This document shows positions 1-6,907 of a stretch of 26,674 nucleotides of DNA, one piece after another. The translations under genes were made by a program, and so were the position numbers. Origin of the DNA: Cyanobacteria bacterium UBA4641 (lineage in GTDB: Bacteria > Cyanobacteriota > Vampirovibrionia > Gastranaerophilales > Gastranaerophilaceae); assembly GCA_002405805.1 (NCBI GenBank), contig DHMN01000084.1, positions 1,287 through 27,960 on the forward strand, given 5' to 3'. The notes under the pieces were generated by a model. The model had not been told where the DNA came from. It ran no database searches and saw only the letters and a program-made list of their open reading frames with translations. Each line of letters opens with the position of its first letter. Positions within the stretch are counted from its first letter, which is position 1.

Positions 1-26
1 ATTTCTTCTTTTTTAAAGTTTGTCAT
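1..26 (-). CDS. start of an unidentified gene, cut by the window edge
   Basis: Reading leftward, an ATG at 26 follows a good ribosome binding site (AAAGGAGA, about 32-39) and opens a frame beginning MTNFKKEE that leaves the window. Only eight codons are visible, so the product cannot be named. The gene lies just downstream of marR on the same strand and has its own copy of the palindromic operator core at 43-56, so it is probably a target of that regulator. In comparable MarR loci the adjacent gene is often an efflux pump or a redox enzyme, but nothing here shows which. Confidence 0.55.
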
Positions 27-42
27 AATGATTTCTCCTTTC

Positions 43-56
43 GTTAGATGTCTAAC
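43..56. promoter_or_regulatory. putative MarR operator upstream of the edge gene
   Basis: GTTAGATGTCTAAC has perfect 6-bp arms (GTTAGA/TCTAAC) around a TG centre. The same arms occur in the 20-bp palindrome in the marR promoter at 494-513. The site lies between the marR stop and the ribosome binding site of the next gene, so binding there could control that gene separately. That the two copies share one binding protein, the MarR encoded between them, is inference. Confidence 0.6.
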
Positions 57-79
57 TGTTACTGTAAAAATTTTTAATC

Positions 80-484
80 TTATATTTTTCTTAAAAGTTC
101 TTCTAAAAGTAGAGTTTCATTTTCGGATAAATTTTTGAGCAACATTTCGTTTAAATCTTTTGAGATTTTTTCAAAAGTAGGTTTAAAATCTTCACCTTTT
201 TGCGTTAAAACTATATTTGTATAGCGACTATCTTTTTCTGAAGCCTCTCTTTTTAGATACCCGAGTTTTTCGAGTTTATCCACCAAAACCGTAACTGTTG
301 GTTTTGTTCTATGAATGCAATCCGCAATATCTTTCATCGTCATTTTACCGTTTTTGTAAAGGCAAACAAGAATATCGCCATGACTTGGAACAAGTCCTTC
401 TGCACCGTTATTCTTGAGTTCGTCTATAATAAAACGATTCCCTTTTTCATGAATTTTAGATATTAAAGATAATATAGCACTCAT
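80..484 (-). CDS. MarR-family transcriptional regulator
   Basis: This is a 134-residue protein of typical MarR length. Residues about 48-100 form the winged helix: a helix-turn-helix (MTMKDIADCIHRTKPTVTVL) followed by VDKLEKLGYLKREASEKDSR, where the DSR motif is the usual wing signature. The flanking N- and C-terminal helices should form the dimer interface. MarR proteins are homodimers that bind palindromes and are released by small phenolic or oxidant ligands. A perfect 20-bp palindrome overlaps its own promoter, so autorepression is likely. No Shine-Dalgarno sequence precedes the ATG and the -10 box lies six bases upstream, so the mRNA may be leaderless. It is encoded 60 bp downstream of the UvrA-like gene and upstream of the edge gene, both on the same strand. 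The ligand is unknown. Confidence 0.93.
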   Translation of the reverse strand: MSAILSLISKIHEKGNRFIIDELKNNGAEGLVPSHGDILVCLYKNGKMTMKDIADCIHRTKPTVTVLVDKLEKLGYLKREASEKDSRYTNIVLTQKGEDFKPTFEKISKDLNEMLLKNLSENETLLLEELLRKI

Positions 485-490
485 ACAATT

Positions 491-518
491 ATTATAGTTA
501 GATATCTAACTATGTCAA
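491..518 (-). promoter_or_regulatory. sigma70-type promoter of marR
   Basis: On the minus strand, TTGACA (518-513), a 16-bp spacer and TATAAT (496-491) match consensus hexamers exactly. An A10 tract about 12 bases upstream could act as an UP element. The expected start, about seven bases after the -10 box, falls on the ATG at 484. The spacer is filled by the palindromic operator, so a bound repressor would exclude RNA polymerase. Confidence 0.8.
494..513. promoter_or_regulatory. 20-bp perfect palindrome, marR operator
   Basis: ATAGTTAGATATCTAACTAT is a perfect palindrome covering the whole promoter spacer and touching both hexamers. Size and position are typical of an autorepressing MarR operator. 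Its core is repeated at 43-56. Confidence 0.8.
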
Positions 519-544
519 GAGCTTTTTCCTTTTTTTTTTGATAT

Positions 545-3016
545 TTACACAAACTTAGCTGTTTGGGATTTTGAGCATGTCTTTAATTCTTGCGGGGTGC
601 CTGAAAATACTATTTCACCACCTGCATCTCCGCCTTCCGGTCCCATATCTATGATATAATCAGCGTTTCTTATTACATCTAAATCGTGTTCAATAACGAT
701 TACTGTTGCTCCATTGTCAATAAGGGTTTGAAATACCTTCAACAGGGTTTGCACATCAAGCGGATGTAAGCCAATTGTCGGTTCATCAAAAATAAAAACA
801 GAGTCAGACTGTGTTTTTCGCATTTCACTTGCTAATTTTAACCTCTGAGCCTCTCCGCCTGATAGGCTTGGAGTTGCCTCTCCTAATGTCAAATACCCTA
901 AACCTAAATCCTTCAATATCTGTAATCGTTGGCAAACAGAATTTAAGCCCTTGCAAGCTTCTAGGGCAGTATTTACGTCCATCGCCATTAATTCAGGAAG
1001 AGAATGGTCGTTAAATTTGATTTGGGTTGCAGGTTTAGCATACCTTGAGCCACCACAATCAGGGCAAGGGATTTCTACATCCGGCAAAAATTGAACATCA
1101 AGATTAATTACCCCTGTTCCATCACAAGTTGGACAACGCAATTTTCCTGTATTGTAAGAAAAATCTCCGGCTTTGTAGCCTAAATTCATACTCTTTGCGG
1201 ATTTTGCAAAAGTTTTTCTAAGTTCGTCATGAATATTTGCATAAGTTGCAACTGTAGAACGAATATTTATACCGATTGGAGTTGCATCTATTAATTTAAC
1301 CTGTTTAATTCCCTCTGCGTCAATTGTTTTGATATGTTGAGGAAGTTTTTTGTTATTAGAAATTGATTCAAGTGCAGGTGTTAAACTTTCCAAAACCATT
1401 GTCGTTTTTCCTGAACCTGAAACTCCTGTTACAACGGTCAAACGACCTTTTGGAATCTCAACTGTCAACGGTTTTACTGTATGAATTGCACCTGTTGTCA
1501 TTGTTATTTTTCCAAACTCAAACATATCGTTTGCGCTTGCTTGTTTCCTGACTGGTACTTGTTTTTGTTCTGATAAAAATTTACCAATAATGGAGTTTTT
1601 ATTGTTTTCTAAATCCTTAACCGTTCCCTCTGCAATTACATAACCGCCATTGACTCCTGCTTTGGGTCCCATTTCAATAATCCAATCGGATTCGGTTAAA
1701 ATTTGGGTATCGTGGTCAACTAGAATAATTGAATTTCCATCATCAATTAAGTCGTGCATAACACCTTTTAAACCAATGATATTAGAAGGGTGTAAACCGA
1801 TTGACGGCTCATCTAAAACGTATAAAACTCCGGTTGTCCGATTTCTTACCGCACGAGCAAGTTGCATTCTTTGGCGTTCTCCGGTAGAAAGAGTTGATGC
1901 TGCTCTATCCAAGGTTAAATAGCTCAAACCTAAATCCATAAGGCGTTTTGCAACCGTCAAAAATGATTCGCAAATCGCATCTGCCATTGGTTGCATTTCT
2001 TCAGGCATAGAGCTTGGAACTTTTTTTACCCACTCAACAAGCTCTTTCAAAGTCATTTTGCAAGCCTCATCAAGTGATATTTCCATAATTTGAGGGTATC
2101 GTGCTTTTTGTGACAAGCGAGTACCTTGGCAGTCTGGGCAAACATCTTGTTTTAAAAACTTTTCAACACGTTTCATACTCTTTTCATCTTTGACTTTTGC
2201 TAAGGCATTTTCTACGGTATAAACTGCGTTGTAGTATGTAAAATCAAGTTCTCCTGCTTGATTTGTGTTTTTTGCCTTGTAAAAAATATGTTTCTTTTCC
2301 GCAGGTCCGTTATAAACAATATCCTTTTCTTTGTCGGTTAAATCTTTAAAAGGAATGTTTGTCCTGACCCCCATTTCTCGACAAACATCAGTCATCAATG
2401 ACCACATAAGAGTTCCCCAAGGAGCAACGGCACCTTCATCAATGGTTAGAGATTCATCCGGCACTAATGTCGATTTATCAACGGTTCTTACGATTCCTGT
2501 ACCGCCACAAGTTTGACAAGCTCCTTGGCTGTTAAACGCTAATTCTTCCGCTGATGGTGCGAAAAAATGTGCTTGGCAGACAGGACAAATAAGCTCCTGT
2601 TCACTAGCGACAGCTAAAGTCGGTGCGTGATAATGCCCATTTGGACAACGATGACTTGCTAGTCTTGAAAACATAAGGCGCAGACTATTTAATAGTTCAG
2701 TCCCTGTTCCGAACGTACTTCTCACCCCCGGAACTGCCGGACGTTGGTGCAATGCAAGCGATGCGGGTACATATAAAATCTCATCAACAAGAGCTTTTTC
2801 GGCTTGAGTCATACGACGTCTTGTGTAGGTTGAAAGTGCCTCTAAATAACGCCTAGAACCTTCTGAATATAAAACTCCAAGAGCAAGTGATGATTTGCCT
2901 GAGCCTGAAACTCCTGCTATTCCGACGATTTTATTTAGCGGAATATCGACATCTATGTTTTTAAGATTGTGAACCTTTGCCCCTCTAACTTTTATAGAAC
3001 TGATTTTGTTACTCAT
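545..3016 (-). CDS. UvrA-like ABC ATPase, short UvrA2 type
   Basis: This 823-residue protein carries the two ABC modules of UvrA. Walker A motifs lie at about 35-43 (GVSGSGKSS) and 528-536 (GVSGSGKTT). The signatures are LSTGERQR (about 376) and LSGGEAQR (about 720). Walker B motifs are VLDEPSIGLHP and IFDEPTIGLHP. Zinc-binding CxxC pairs include CPVC, CQTCGGTG, CPDCQGTR, CPTCDGTG and CPDCGGSR. Canonical UvrA is about 940 residues; the shortfall here lies between the first Walker A and first signature, where UvrA normally holds its UvrB-binding domain. That pattern fits UvrA2-type paralogues, which are linked to DNA damage or drug tolerance and not to standard UvrABC repair. The first signature has T for the usual first G. 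It lies 36 bp downstream of the lipoprotein gene and just upstream of marR. A canonical uvrA is expected elsewhere in the genome. Confidence 0.88.
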   Translation of the reverse strand: MSNKISSIKVRGAKVHNLKNIDVDIPLNKIVGIAGVSGSGKSSLALGVLYSEGSRRYLEALSTYTRRRMTQAEKALVDEILYVPASLALHQRPAVPGVRSTFGTGTELLNSLRLMFSRLASHRCPNGHYHAPTLAVASEQELICPVCQAHFFAPSAEELAFNSQGACQTCGGTGIVRTVDKSTLVPDESLTIDEGAVAPWGTLMWSLMTDVCREMGVRTNIPFKDLTDKEKDIVYNGPAEKKHIFYKAKNTNQAGELDFTYYNAVYTVENALAKVKDEKSMKRVEKFLKQDVCPDCQGTRLSQKARYPQIMEISLDEACKMTLKELVEWVKKVPSSMPEEMQPMADAICESFLTVAKRLMDLGLSYLTLDRAASTLSTGERQRMQLARAVRNRTTGVLYVLDEPSIGLHPSNIIGLKGVMHDLIDDGNSIILVDHDTQILTESDWIIEMGPKAGVNGGYVIAEGTVKDLENNKNSIIGKFLSEQKQVPVRKQASANDMFEFGKITMTTGAIHTVKPLTVEIPKGRLTVVTGVSGSGKTTMVLESLTPALESISNNKKLPQHIKTIDAEGIKQVKLIDATPIGINIRSTVATYANIHDELRKTFAKSAKSMNLGYKAGDFSYNTGKLRCPTCDGTGVINLDVQFLPDVEIPCPDCGGSRYAKPATQIKFNDHSLPELMAMDVNTALEACKGLNSVCQRLQILKDLGLGYLTLGEATPSLSGGEAQRLKLASEMRKTQSDSVFIFDEPTIGLHPLDVQTLLKVFQTLIDNGATVIVIEHDLDVIRNADYIIDMGPEGGDAGGEIVFSGTPQELKTCSKSQTAKFV

Positions 3017-3052
3017 AAAATTATCCTTTGATAAAATTTCTATTCGACAAAT

Positions 3053-3532
3053 TTACTTTAATGCAGGGTTTGGTTTGCCGTAATATTTCACCGGAACATG
3101 TGCAGTGCTAAACCAAGAATAACTGTAGTAATTTGAGTTATCAATCACGGCTTTTTGATTTATATATTTAGGTTCTTTTATGTCGACTTTTTCAGTTTCA
3201 TAATATAAAGCTTTTCCGCATAATTTTAGTTTTTCTTCGTATTTTTCTCCGGTTTTTACTGTTGGCGTTACGGCTTCTATTCGGTTGTTTAACTTTCTTT
3301 CAAGCATTGAATGGCTTGTATAAAAATGGAGCGATATTGTATCTTTTGCAAAACATTTATATTCAGGATTTTTGACAACTTTTTTACCTTCCTTGGCAAA
3401 CGAATCCACAACAGCTATTGTTTTTGAAGTTAGCAAAGGGTGATTTGTCTTTTTTAATACAGGTTTGTGGCAGGCTGTCAAACCTGAAATAATTGTTCCT
3501 GCCATAAAAGTTTTTACATAATTTACTTTCAT
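3053..3532 (-). CDS. predicted lipoprotein of unknown function
   Basis: The 159-residue product begins with a short basic segment and a hydrophobic stretch ending in the lipobox LTAC (cysteine 21), so it should be exported by Sec and lipidated by Lgt/Lsp. I recognise no domain in the mature part, which is rich in Lys, Tyr and Thr. The ATG has no Shine-Dalgarno sequence; a TTGCAA-18-TATAAC promoter puts its -10 box six bases upstream, so the transcript may be leaderless. The UvrA-like gene follows after 36 bp with its own AAAGGAT site and could be co-transcribed. The function cannot be inferred. Confidence 0.75.
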   Translation of the reverse strand: MKVNYVKTFMAGTIISGLTACHKPVLKKTNHPLLTSKTIAVVDSFAKEGKKVVKNPEYKCFAKDTISLHFYTSHSMLERKLNNRIEAVTPTVKTGEKYEEKLKLCGKALYYETEKVDIKEPKYINQKAVIDNSNYYSYSWFSTAHVPVKYYGKPNPALK

Positions 3533-3538
3533 ATTCTA

Positions 3539-3568
3539 GTTATACCATAATGAATTTTATTTTTGCAA
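3539..3568 (-). promoter_or_regulatory. promoter of the lipoprotein gene
   Basis: On the minus strand, TTGCAA (3568-3563), an 18-bp spacer and TATAAC (3544-3539) are followed after six bases by the ATG at 3532. The predicted transcription start coincides with the start codon. This is the same geometry as the marR promoter. Confidence 0.5.
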
Positions 3569-3631
3569 TAAGTGTGTTAGGCTCAATTGTTAAAATATGT
3601 TTAGGTATACCATAAAATTTTTGTAACACTC

Positions 3632-3661
3632 TTGCAATTTTAAAATATTTAAGTTTATAAT
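3632..3661 (+). promoter_or_regulatory. promoter candidate upstream of the phosphatase-like gene
   Basis: TTGCAA (3632-3637), an 18-bp spacer and TATAAT (3656-3661) give a good sigma70 match. Transcription would start near 3668, leaving about 165 nt of structured leader before the phosphatase-like gene at 3835. Confidence 0.5.
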
Positions 3662-3834
3662 GCGGATATGAAAAATTTATTTTTAACAGTTATGCAAGAA
3701 ATTTGTTGTTGGTCTGAGTTATAAGAACTTAGAAATTTTTGCTGTTAAAAAATAAACTATATTTTTAAGTTCTTAAATTCATTTGTTTTTAAGACCGATT
3801 TTTTATGCCCCTGAGTGATATTTAAAAGGATACA

Positions 3835-4638
3835 ATGATGAAAATAAGTAACATTTCTAATACTAATTATAACCAAAAAACTTTGTCACCTACTACTGTG
3901 ACACCTAGACCAACAAACGCTAAACTTTCATTTATGGGCGTTGATACTTTGGGACGAATAAATCCTCATAACAACAAATTGTTTGAATATTTGTTTGGGT
4001 TAAAAAATATTGTTCGATTTGTTGACAAAGACATTACGGCTGGTGAAACTCTTGCAAATGCTGATAATTCGTTTTTCAAATTTATTTCAAATTTGGGTAC
4101 AAAGATAGTTATAGATTTGAGAGAGTTTGACAAAACTTATCAAGAAAAATGCAAAAAGAACGGAATTAAATATGTTTCTGTTCCCTTTACTCATGTATTG
4201 AGAGAACGAAAAGATTCGATTTTTGATTATGAAAATAATGGCAAAGTTCAAGATAATTTTGTCAAACAAATTGCGACTTTGGTAGAAAATCTTAAACACG
4301 GAAACGCTTATCTGGGTTGCCAATATGGCGTTGATAGGACAAATTTTGCATTGGTGTTAGAATATATTTTTAACTATAATTCTACCCACAAAGCGCCTAA
4401 AATTTTTCCATCAAATTATACAACACGAAATGCTTTGCTAAATAAAAATATCAATTTGGTGAAGAAAATTATAAAAAGATTATCCACCGAACAGCGAGAA
4501 ATTTTGAAATTACCAAATGATTTTGACGAAGTGATTTTGCCAAAACGTGTCGGTGCAATTGTTAAAGAAAACAACGCTGGTCTAACTAAAGATATTTTAC
4601 AAAGGGTAAAACATAAAATCCGCGATTTGATGCTGTAA
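3835..4638 (+). CDS. CX5R cysteine-phosphatase-like protein
   Basis: The 267-residue product has a disordered Asn/Thr-rich N-terminus (about 1-30) with the segment AKLSFMG, then a phosphatase-like core. Beta-strand TKIVIDLRE (about 89-97) is followed by YVSVPF (about 113-118) and the P-loop YLGCQYGVDRTN, where C162 and R168 fit the CX5R signature of cysteine-dependent phosphatases. The usual His before the Cys is Gly. The D-R-T-N ending is more like phosphoinositide phosphatases (Sac, myotubularin) than classical tyrosine phosphatases. The substrate could be phosphotyrosine, an inositol phosphate or a lipid. Two adjacent ATGs follow an AAAAGGA site; the first has the better spacing. No Sec signal peptide is visible. 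It converges on the GNAT-like gene, with only 10 bp between stops. Confidence 0.7.
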   Translation: MMKISNISNTNYNQKTLSPTTVTPRPTNAKLSFMGVDTLGRINPHNNKLFEYLFGLKNIVRFVDKDITAGETLANADNSFFKFISNLGTKIVIDLREFDKTYQEKCKKNGIKYVSVPFTHVLRERKDSIFDYENNGKVQDNFVKQIATLVENLKHGNAYLGCQYGVDRTNFALVLEYIFNYNSTHKAPKIFPSNYTTRNALLNKNINLVKKIIKRLSTEQREILKLPNDFDEVILPKRVGAIVKENNAGLTKDILQRVKHKIRDLML

Positions 4639-4648
4639 ATTTTCGGGT

Positions 4649-5368
4649 TTAAACTTCATAATCGATTCCATGTTTTTGGAATAAATCATTGTAAAAATCT
4701 TTATTTTTAAGAACTGACTCTTTGGTTAGTTCCATCCCCATTCCATAGTCAAACGGATGAGTTTTGTACCCCTCTTTTGATGCTAAAACTTGTTCAATAT
4801 ATTGTTTTGCGATTTCGTTAGTTTGCGGTATTGCAGCGCGTTGTTCTTCAGGTGTTGTTGAGTTTTTAATTTTTTCAATAAGTTTTTTAGCTGAATCAAT
4901 AATTGCCTCCATTCCGTTTTTAGAATTGTGGACAATGGATTCTAACGCTTTATCTCTATCGTGAAAGTTGTCAATACTTGGTTGAAATTTGTATTTTGAG
5001 TGAAAATAAATGGCTGTATCTTTTGAATAAATTTTTAATTTTTGGGCTTGGTTTTCAAACATTTCAACAATACTTGAAAGTCGCAAAAGTTCCCCTAAAT
5101 GCAAACCTTTTTGTCTAAGCTCGGGATTTACTCTAATAGAATAGCCAAACATTGATTTATCAAAATCTTTAAATGAGAAAATCTCGTACCCTAAAACATT
5201 GTTGTTTTTATCTTTTAACTTTGTGACATAACGTTCTGTAACATCAGGATACAGGTTAGTTTCGAGTTTTAAATCTCCTAAATGCTTGTTGTGTGCAACG
5301 ATATCGCAAAGTTTTCGGTTTTCGTTGAGGTAATATGGTGTAATTTTAGGTGGAGTTAATTTTATCAT
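4649..5368 (-). CDS. GNAT-like acetyltransferase domain protein
   Basis: The 239-residue product shows a plausible GNAT fold. SMFGYSIRVNPELRQKGLHLG (residues about 72-92) resembles motif A with its R/Q-x-x-G-x-G/A acetyl-CoA loop (R85 to G92), and AIYFHSKYKFQPS resembles the terminal AxxFYexxGF motif. The C-terminal half (about 140-239) is helical and unlike standard GNATs; I recognise nothing in it. The start has no clear ribosome binding site; TAATAT lies six bases upstream, as in the possible leaderless genes nearby, but no good -35 box is seen. The small unknown gene lies 54 bp upstream on the same strand. The substrate is unknown. Confidence 0.6.
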   Translation of the reverse strand: MIKLTPPKITPYYLNENRKLCDIVAHNKHLGDLKLETNLYPDVTERYVTKLKDKNNNVLGYEIFSFKDFDKSMFGYSIRVNPELRQKGLHLGELLRLSSIVEMFENQAQKLKIYSKDTAIYFHSKYKFQPSIDNFHDRDKALESIVHNSKNGMEAIIDSAKKLIEKIKNSTTPEEQRAAIPQTNEIAKQYIEQVLASKEGYKTHPFDYGMGMELTKESVLKNKDFYNDLFQKHGIDYEV

Positions 5369-5422
5369 ACCAAAATATTAAGTCTCGAAAAAAATATTTT
5401 TGCGCGTAAAATATCGGAGCTG

Positions 5423-5788
5423 TTACATCATTCTTTCTGCAATAAAATATTGAGCAAGTTCTGCAAGTTTCCTGCGAGCTTGGACAGCTAGTGTCACTTT
5501 TGCTTTGGCTACTGTTTCGTAAATTGTTTTCATTGAATTTACGTAAGCCTCTTTGTTTTTAGAACTTAAATTTAGCGCATATTCTTTTGACATTCCTATA
5601 CTTGGGCGCGATACTGTCATGAGTGTATTGTCAAAAATGTCTGATTCCAGTGGCTTAAAGTCTATAGATAATTTCTTAGCTTTTGCGTAATTGTCTAACG
5701 CGGACATGTTTCTTGTGTTGAAAAGTTTTCCGGCATTTTCGTATAAACTGTTTGAACAACTGATTTTATCTCCAATTTTTATTGACAT
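5423..5788 (-). CDS. conserved-looking small protein of unknown function
   Basis: This is a 121-residue, soluble, mostly helical protein with a good AAAGGAG site seven to twelve bases before its ATG. The C-terminal part (ETVAKAKVTLAVQARRKLAE and onward) looks like an amphipathic helix. There is no signal peptide, membrane segment or recognised motif. It lies upstream of the GNAT-like gene, possibly in one transcript, and downstream of the terminator of the acetyltransferase gene at 5885. I do not recognise the family. Confidence 0.6.
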   Translation of the reverse strand: MSIKIGDKISCSNSLYENAGKLFNTRNMSALDNYAKAKKLSIDFKPLESDIFDNTLMTVSRPSIGMSKEYALNLSSKNKEAYVNSMKTIYETVAKAKVTLAVQARRKLAELAQYFIAERMM

Positions 5789-5818
5789 ATTTGTACTCCT
5801 TTTTCTTTATTATTGCAG

Positions 5819-5857
5819 AAAAATATAACAAGCATATCCTTGTTGATATACTTGTTA
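5819..5857 (-). terminator. Rho-independent terminator after the hexapeptide acetyltransferase
   Basis: On the minus strand, TAACAAGTATATC (5857-5845), a six-base loop and GATATGCTTGTTA (5838-5826) form a 13-bp stem with one G-U pair. It is followed by T5 (5823-5819). It separates the acetyltransferase gene from the small genes downstream. Confidence 0.75.
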
Positions 5858-5884
5858 CATTATGAAATAATTGTTTAATTTTGC

Positions 5885-6589
5885 TTATTTATTTTGAGAT
5901 TTTCGATATAATTCGTAGTTGTACAAATCTCGGAAATCCCAGTTGATATTGCGTTTTACGATTTTTGCAGGATTGCCTGCGATTACAACATTAGTGTCCT
6001 CAAATTTTTTAGTAACAATACTTCCCCAACCGATAATGCTGTCGTTTGAAATTTTGGTATTTTTACCAATTTTAACATCTCTGCCAATCCATACGTGGTC
6101 GCCGATTTCAATGCTTTTGCTAAAGTTGATAGGATTTCCCTCTAAATCTGTCACCGTATGAGCATCCGTGCACCAAATATCTATTCCCCATGAAATCATG
6201 CAGTTTTTGCCGATTTTGATACTTGTGTCGTTGTTTACAAGTAATAGTGTCGCACCACAAATGATTGTATTTTCGCCGATTTCGACATAACAATTGTTTG
6301 CATCTCTTGGTGTCCCAGGGATTAAGGTATCATCTGCGGGTAATCCGATATCAAGTTCAAGCCCAGGTAATGCCCCTGCAGCACCTTTTGGATAAATTAT
6401 TTTGTCTAAATTTACAGTGTTGTTGTTCCCAAATATTTTGATATTCAAACCTGTCAAAGCTTTGAATTTTTCTATACTTTCAGTCTTTATTCTTACAGTA
6501 TTTTGAGTGCCTTGTATTGTGATAAAATCCACAGAGTCAGTATATTCTTCGGTTTTGTTGGGTATTTCTAAAATTATTTTATTTTCCAT
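5885..6589 (-). CDS. left-handed beta-helix (hexapeptide repeat) acetyltransferase
   Basis: The 234-residue product has hexapeptide-repeat rungs from about residue 100 to 210 (EIGENTIICGA, IKIGKNCMISW, IEIGDHVWIGRDVKIGKNTK, DSIIGWGSIVTK) ending in the typical NVVIAGNPAKIVKR. The catalytic His is probably H144 in WCTDAHTV. This is the xenobiotic/maltose O-acetyltransferase branch, which transfers acetyl from acetyl-CoA to sugar hydroxyls as a trimer. The N-terminal ~90 residues contain earlier beta-rich rungs (IKIFGNNNTVNLDK). It is divergent from the polysaccharide operon and probably modifies that glycan. It has an ideal AGGAGG site and ends at a clear terminator. Confidence 0.88.
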   Translation of the reverse strand: MENKIILEIPNKTEEYTDSVDFITIQGTQNTVRIKTESIEKFKALTGLNIKIFGNNNTVNLDKIIYPKGAAGALPGLELDIGLPADDTLIPGTPRDANNCYVEIGENTIICGATLLLVNNDTSIKIGKNCMISWGIDIWCTDAHTVTDLEGNPINFSKSIEIGDHVWIGRDVKIGKNTKISNDSIIGWGSIVTKKFEDTNVVIAGNPAKIVKRNINWDFRDLYNYELYRKSQNK

Positions 6590-6907
6590 GTCGTCCTCCT
6601 AATATCAGTATATAGGTTGATAACTACTCTCAGTCAATAGTTTGTTTGAATTTAACAAAAATTTTAATATATAGACTTTTTCAAATTAAAAAATATTAGT
6701 ATATCGGATAATAATTTTATTTTGCTAAAATCCTATTAAATACTAATAATACTTGGAAATTTTTCTAAATCTCGCCTGTTTTTGTATTGCCCATGTGGTT
6801 AATTTATTTAATATATTCAGGAGATTATAGTAAATAAAAGCTTGAATTTTGTTTCAAGGAGTTGCAGAGGATATTTAAGATTAACTAAGTGACAAAGAGA
6901 GGTTTAG
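6590..6907. other. 318-bp intergenic region between the acetyltransferase and the glycan operon
   Basis: The acetyltransferase promoter occupies the left side. A 9-bp inverted repeat, TATTAGTAT (6694-6702) and ATACTAATA (6740-6748), lies in the middle and might be a regulator site. A weak plus-strand candidate TTTGCT (6721-6726)-17-TAATAA overlaps its right arm. The remaining ~150 bases before the TTG start at 6908 form a leader in which I see no known riboswitch or JUMPstart element. Confidence 0.45.
6609..6637 (-). promoter_or_regulatory. promoter of the hexapeptide acetyltransferase
   Basis: On the minus strand, TTGACT (6637-6632), 17 bp, then TATATA (6614-6609); an overlapping TATACT at 19-bp spacing is the alternative -10. 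It lies about 20 bases before the AGGAGG and ATG of the gene. Confidence 0.55.

Larger units (their letters stand above)
3533..3834. other. 302-bp intergenic region with divergent promoters and nested inverted repeats
   Basis: This very AT-rich gap holds the minus-strand lipoprotein promoter and a plus-strand promoter candidate (3632-3661). It also has two interleaved inverted repeats: TTTATTTTTAACAG (3676-3689) with CTGTTAAAAAATAAA (3742-3756), one bulged base, and TAAGAACTTA (3722-3731) with TAAGTTCTTA (3766-3775). Because the arms interleave, the RNA could form either hairpin or a pseudoknot, but not two independent stems. A tiny frame of 18 codons (3668-3724) starts where transcription is predicted to begin and ends inside the second repeat. 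No known riboswitch is recognised. Confidence 0.5.
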
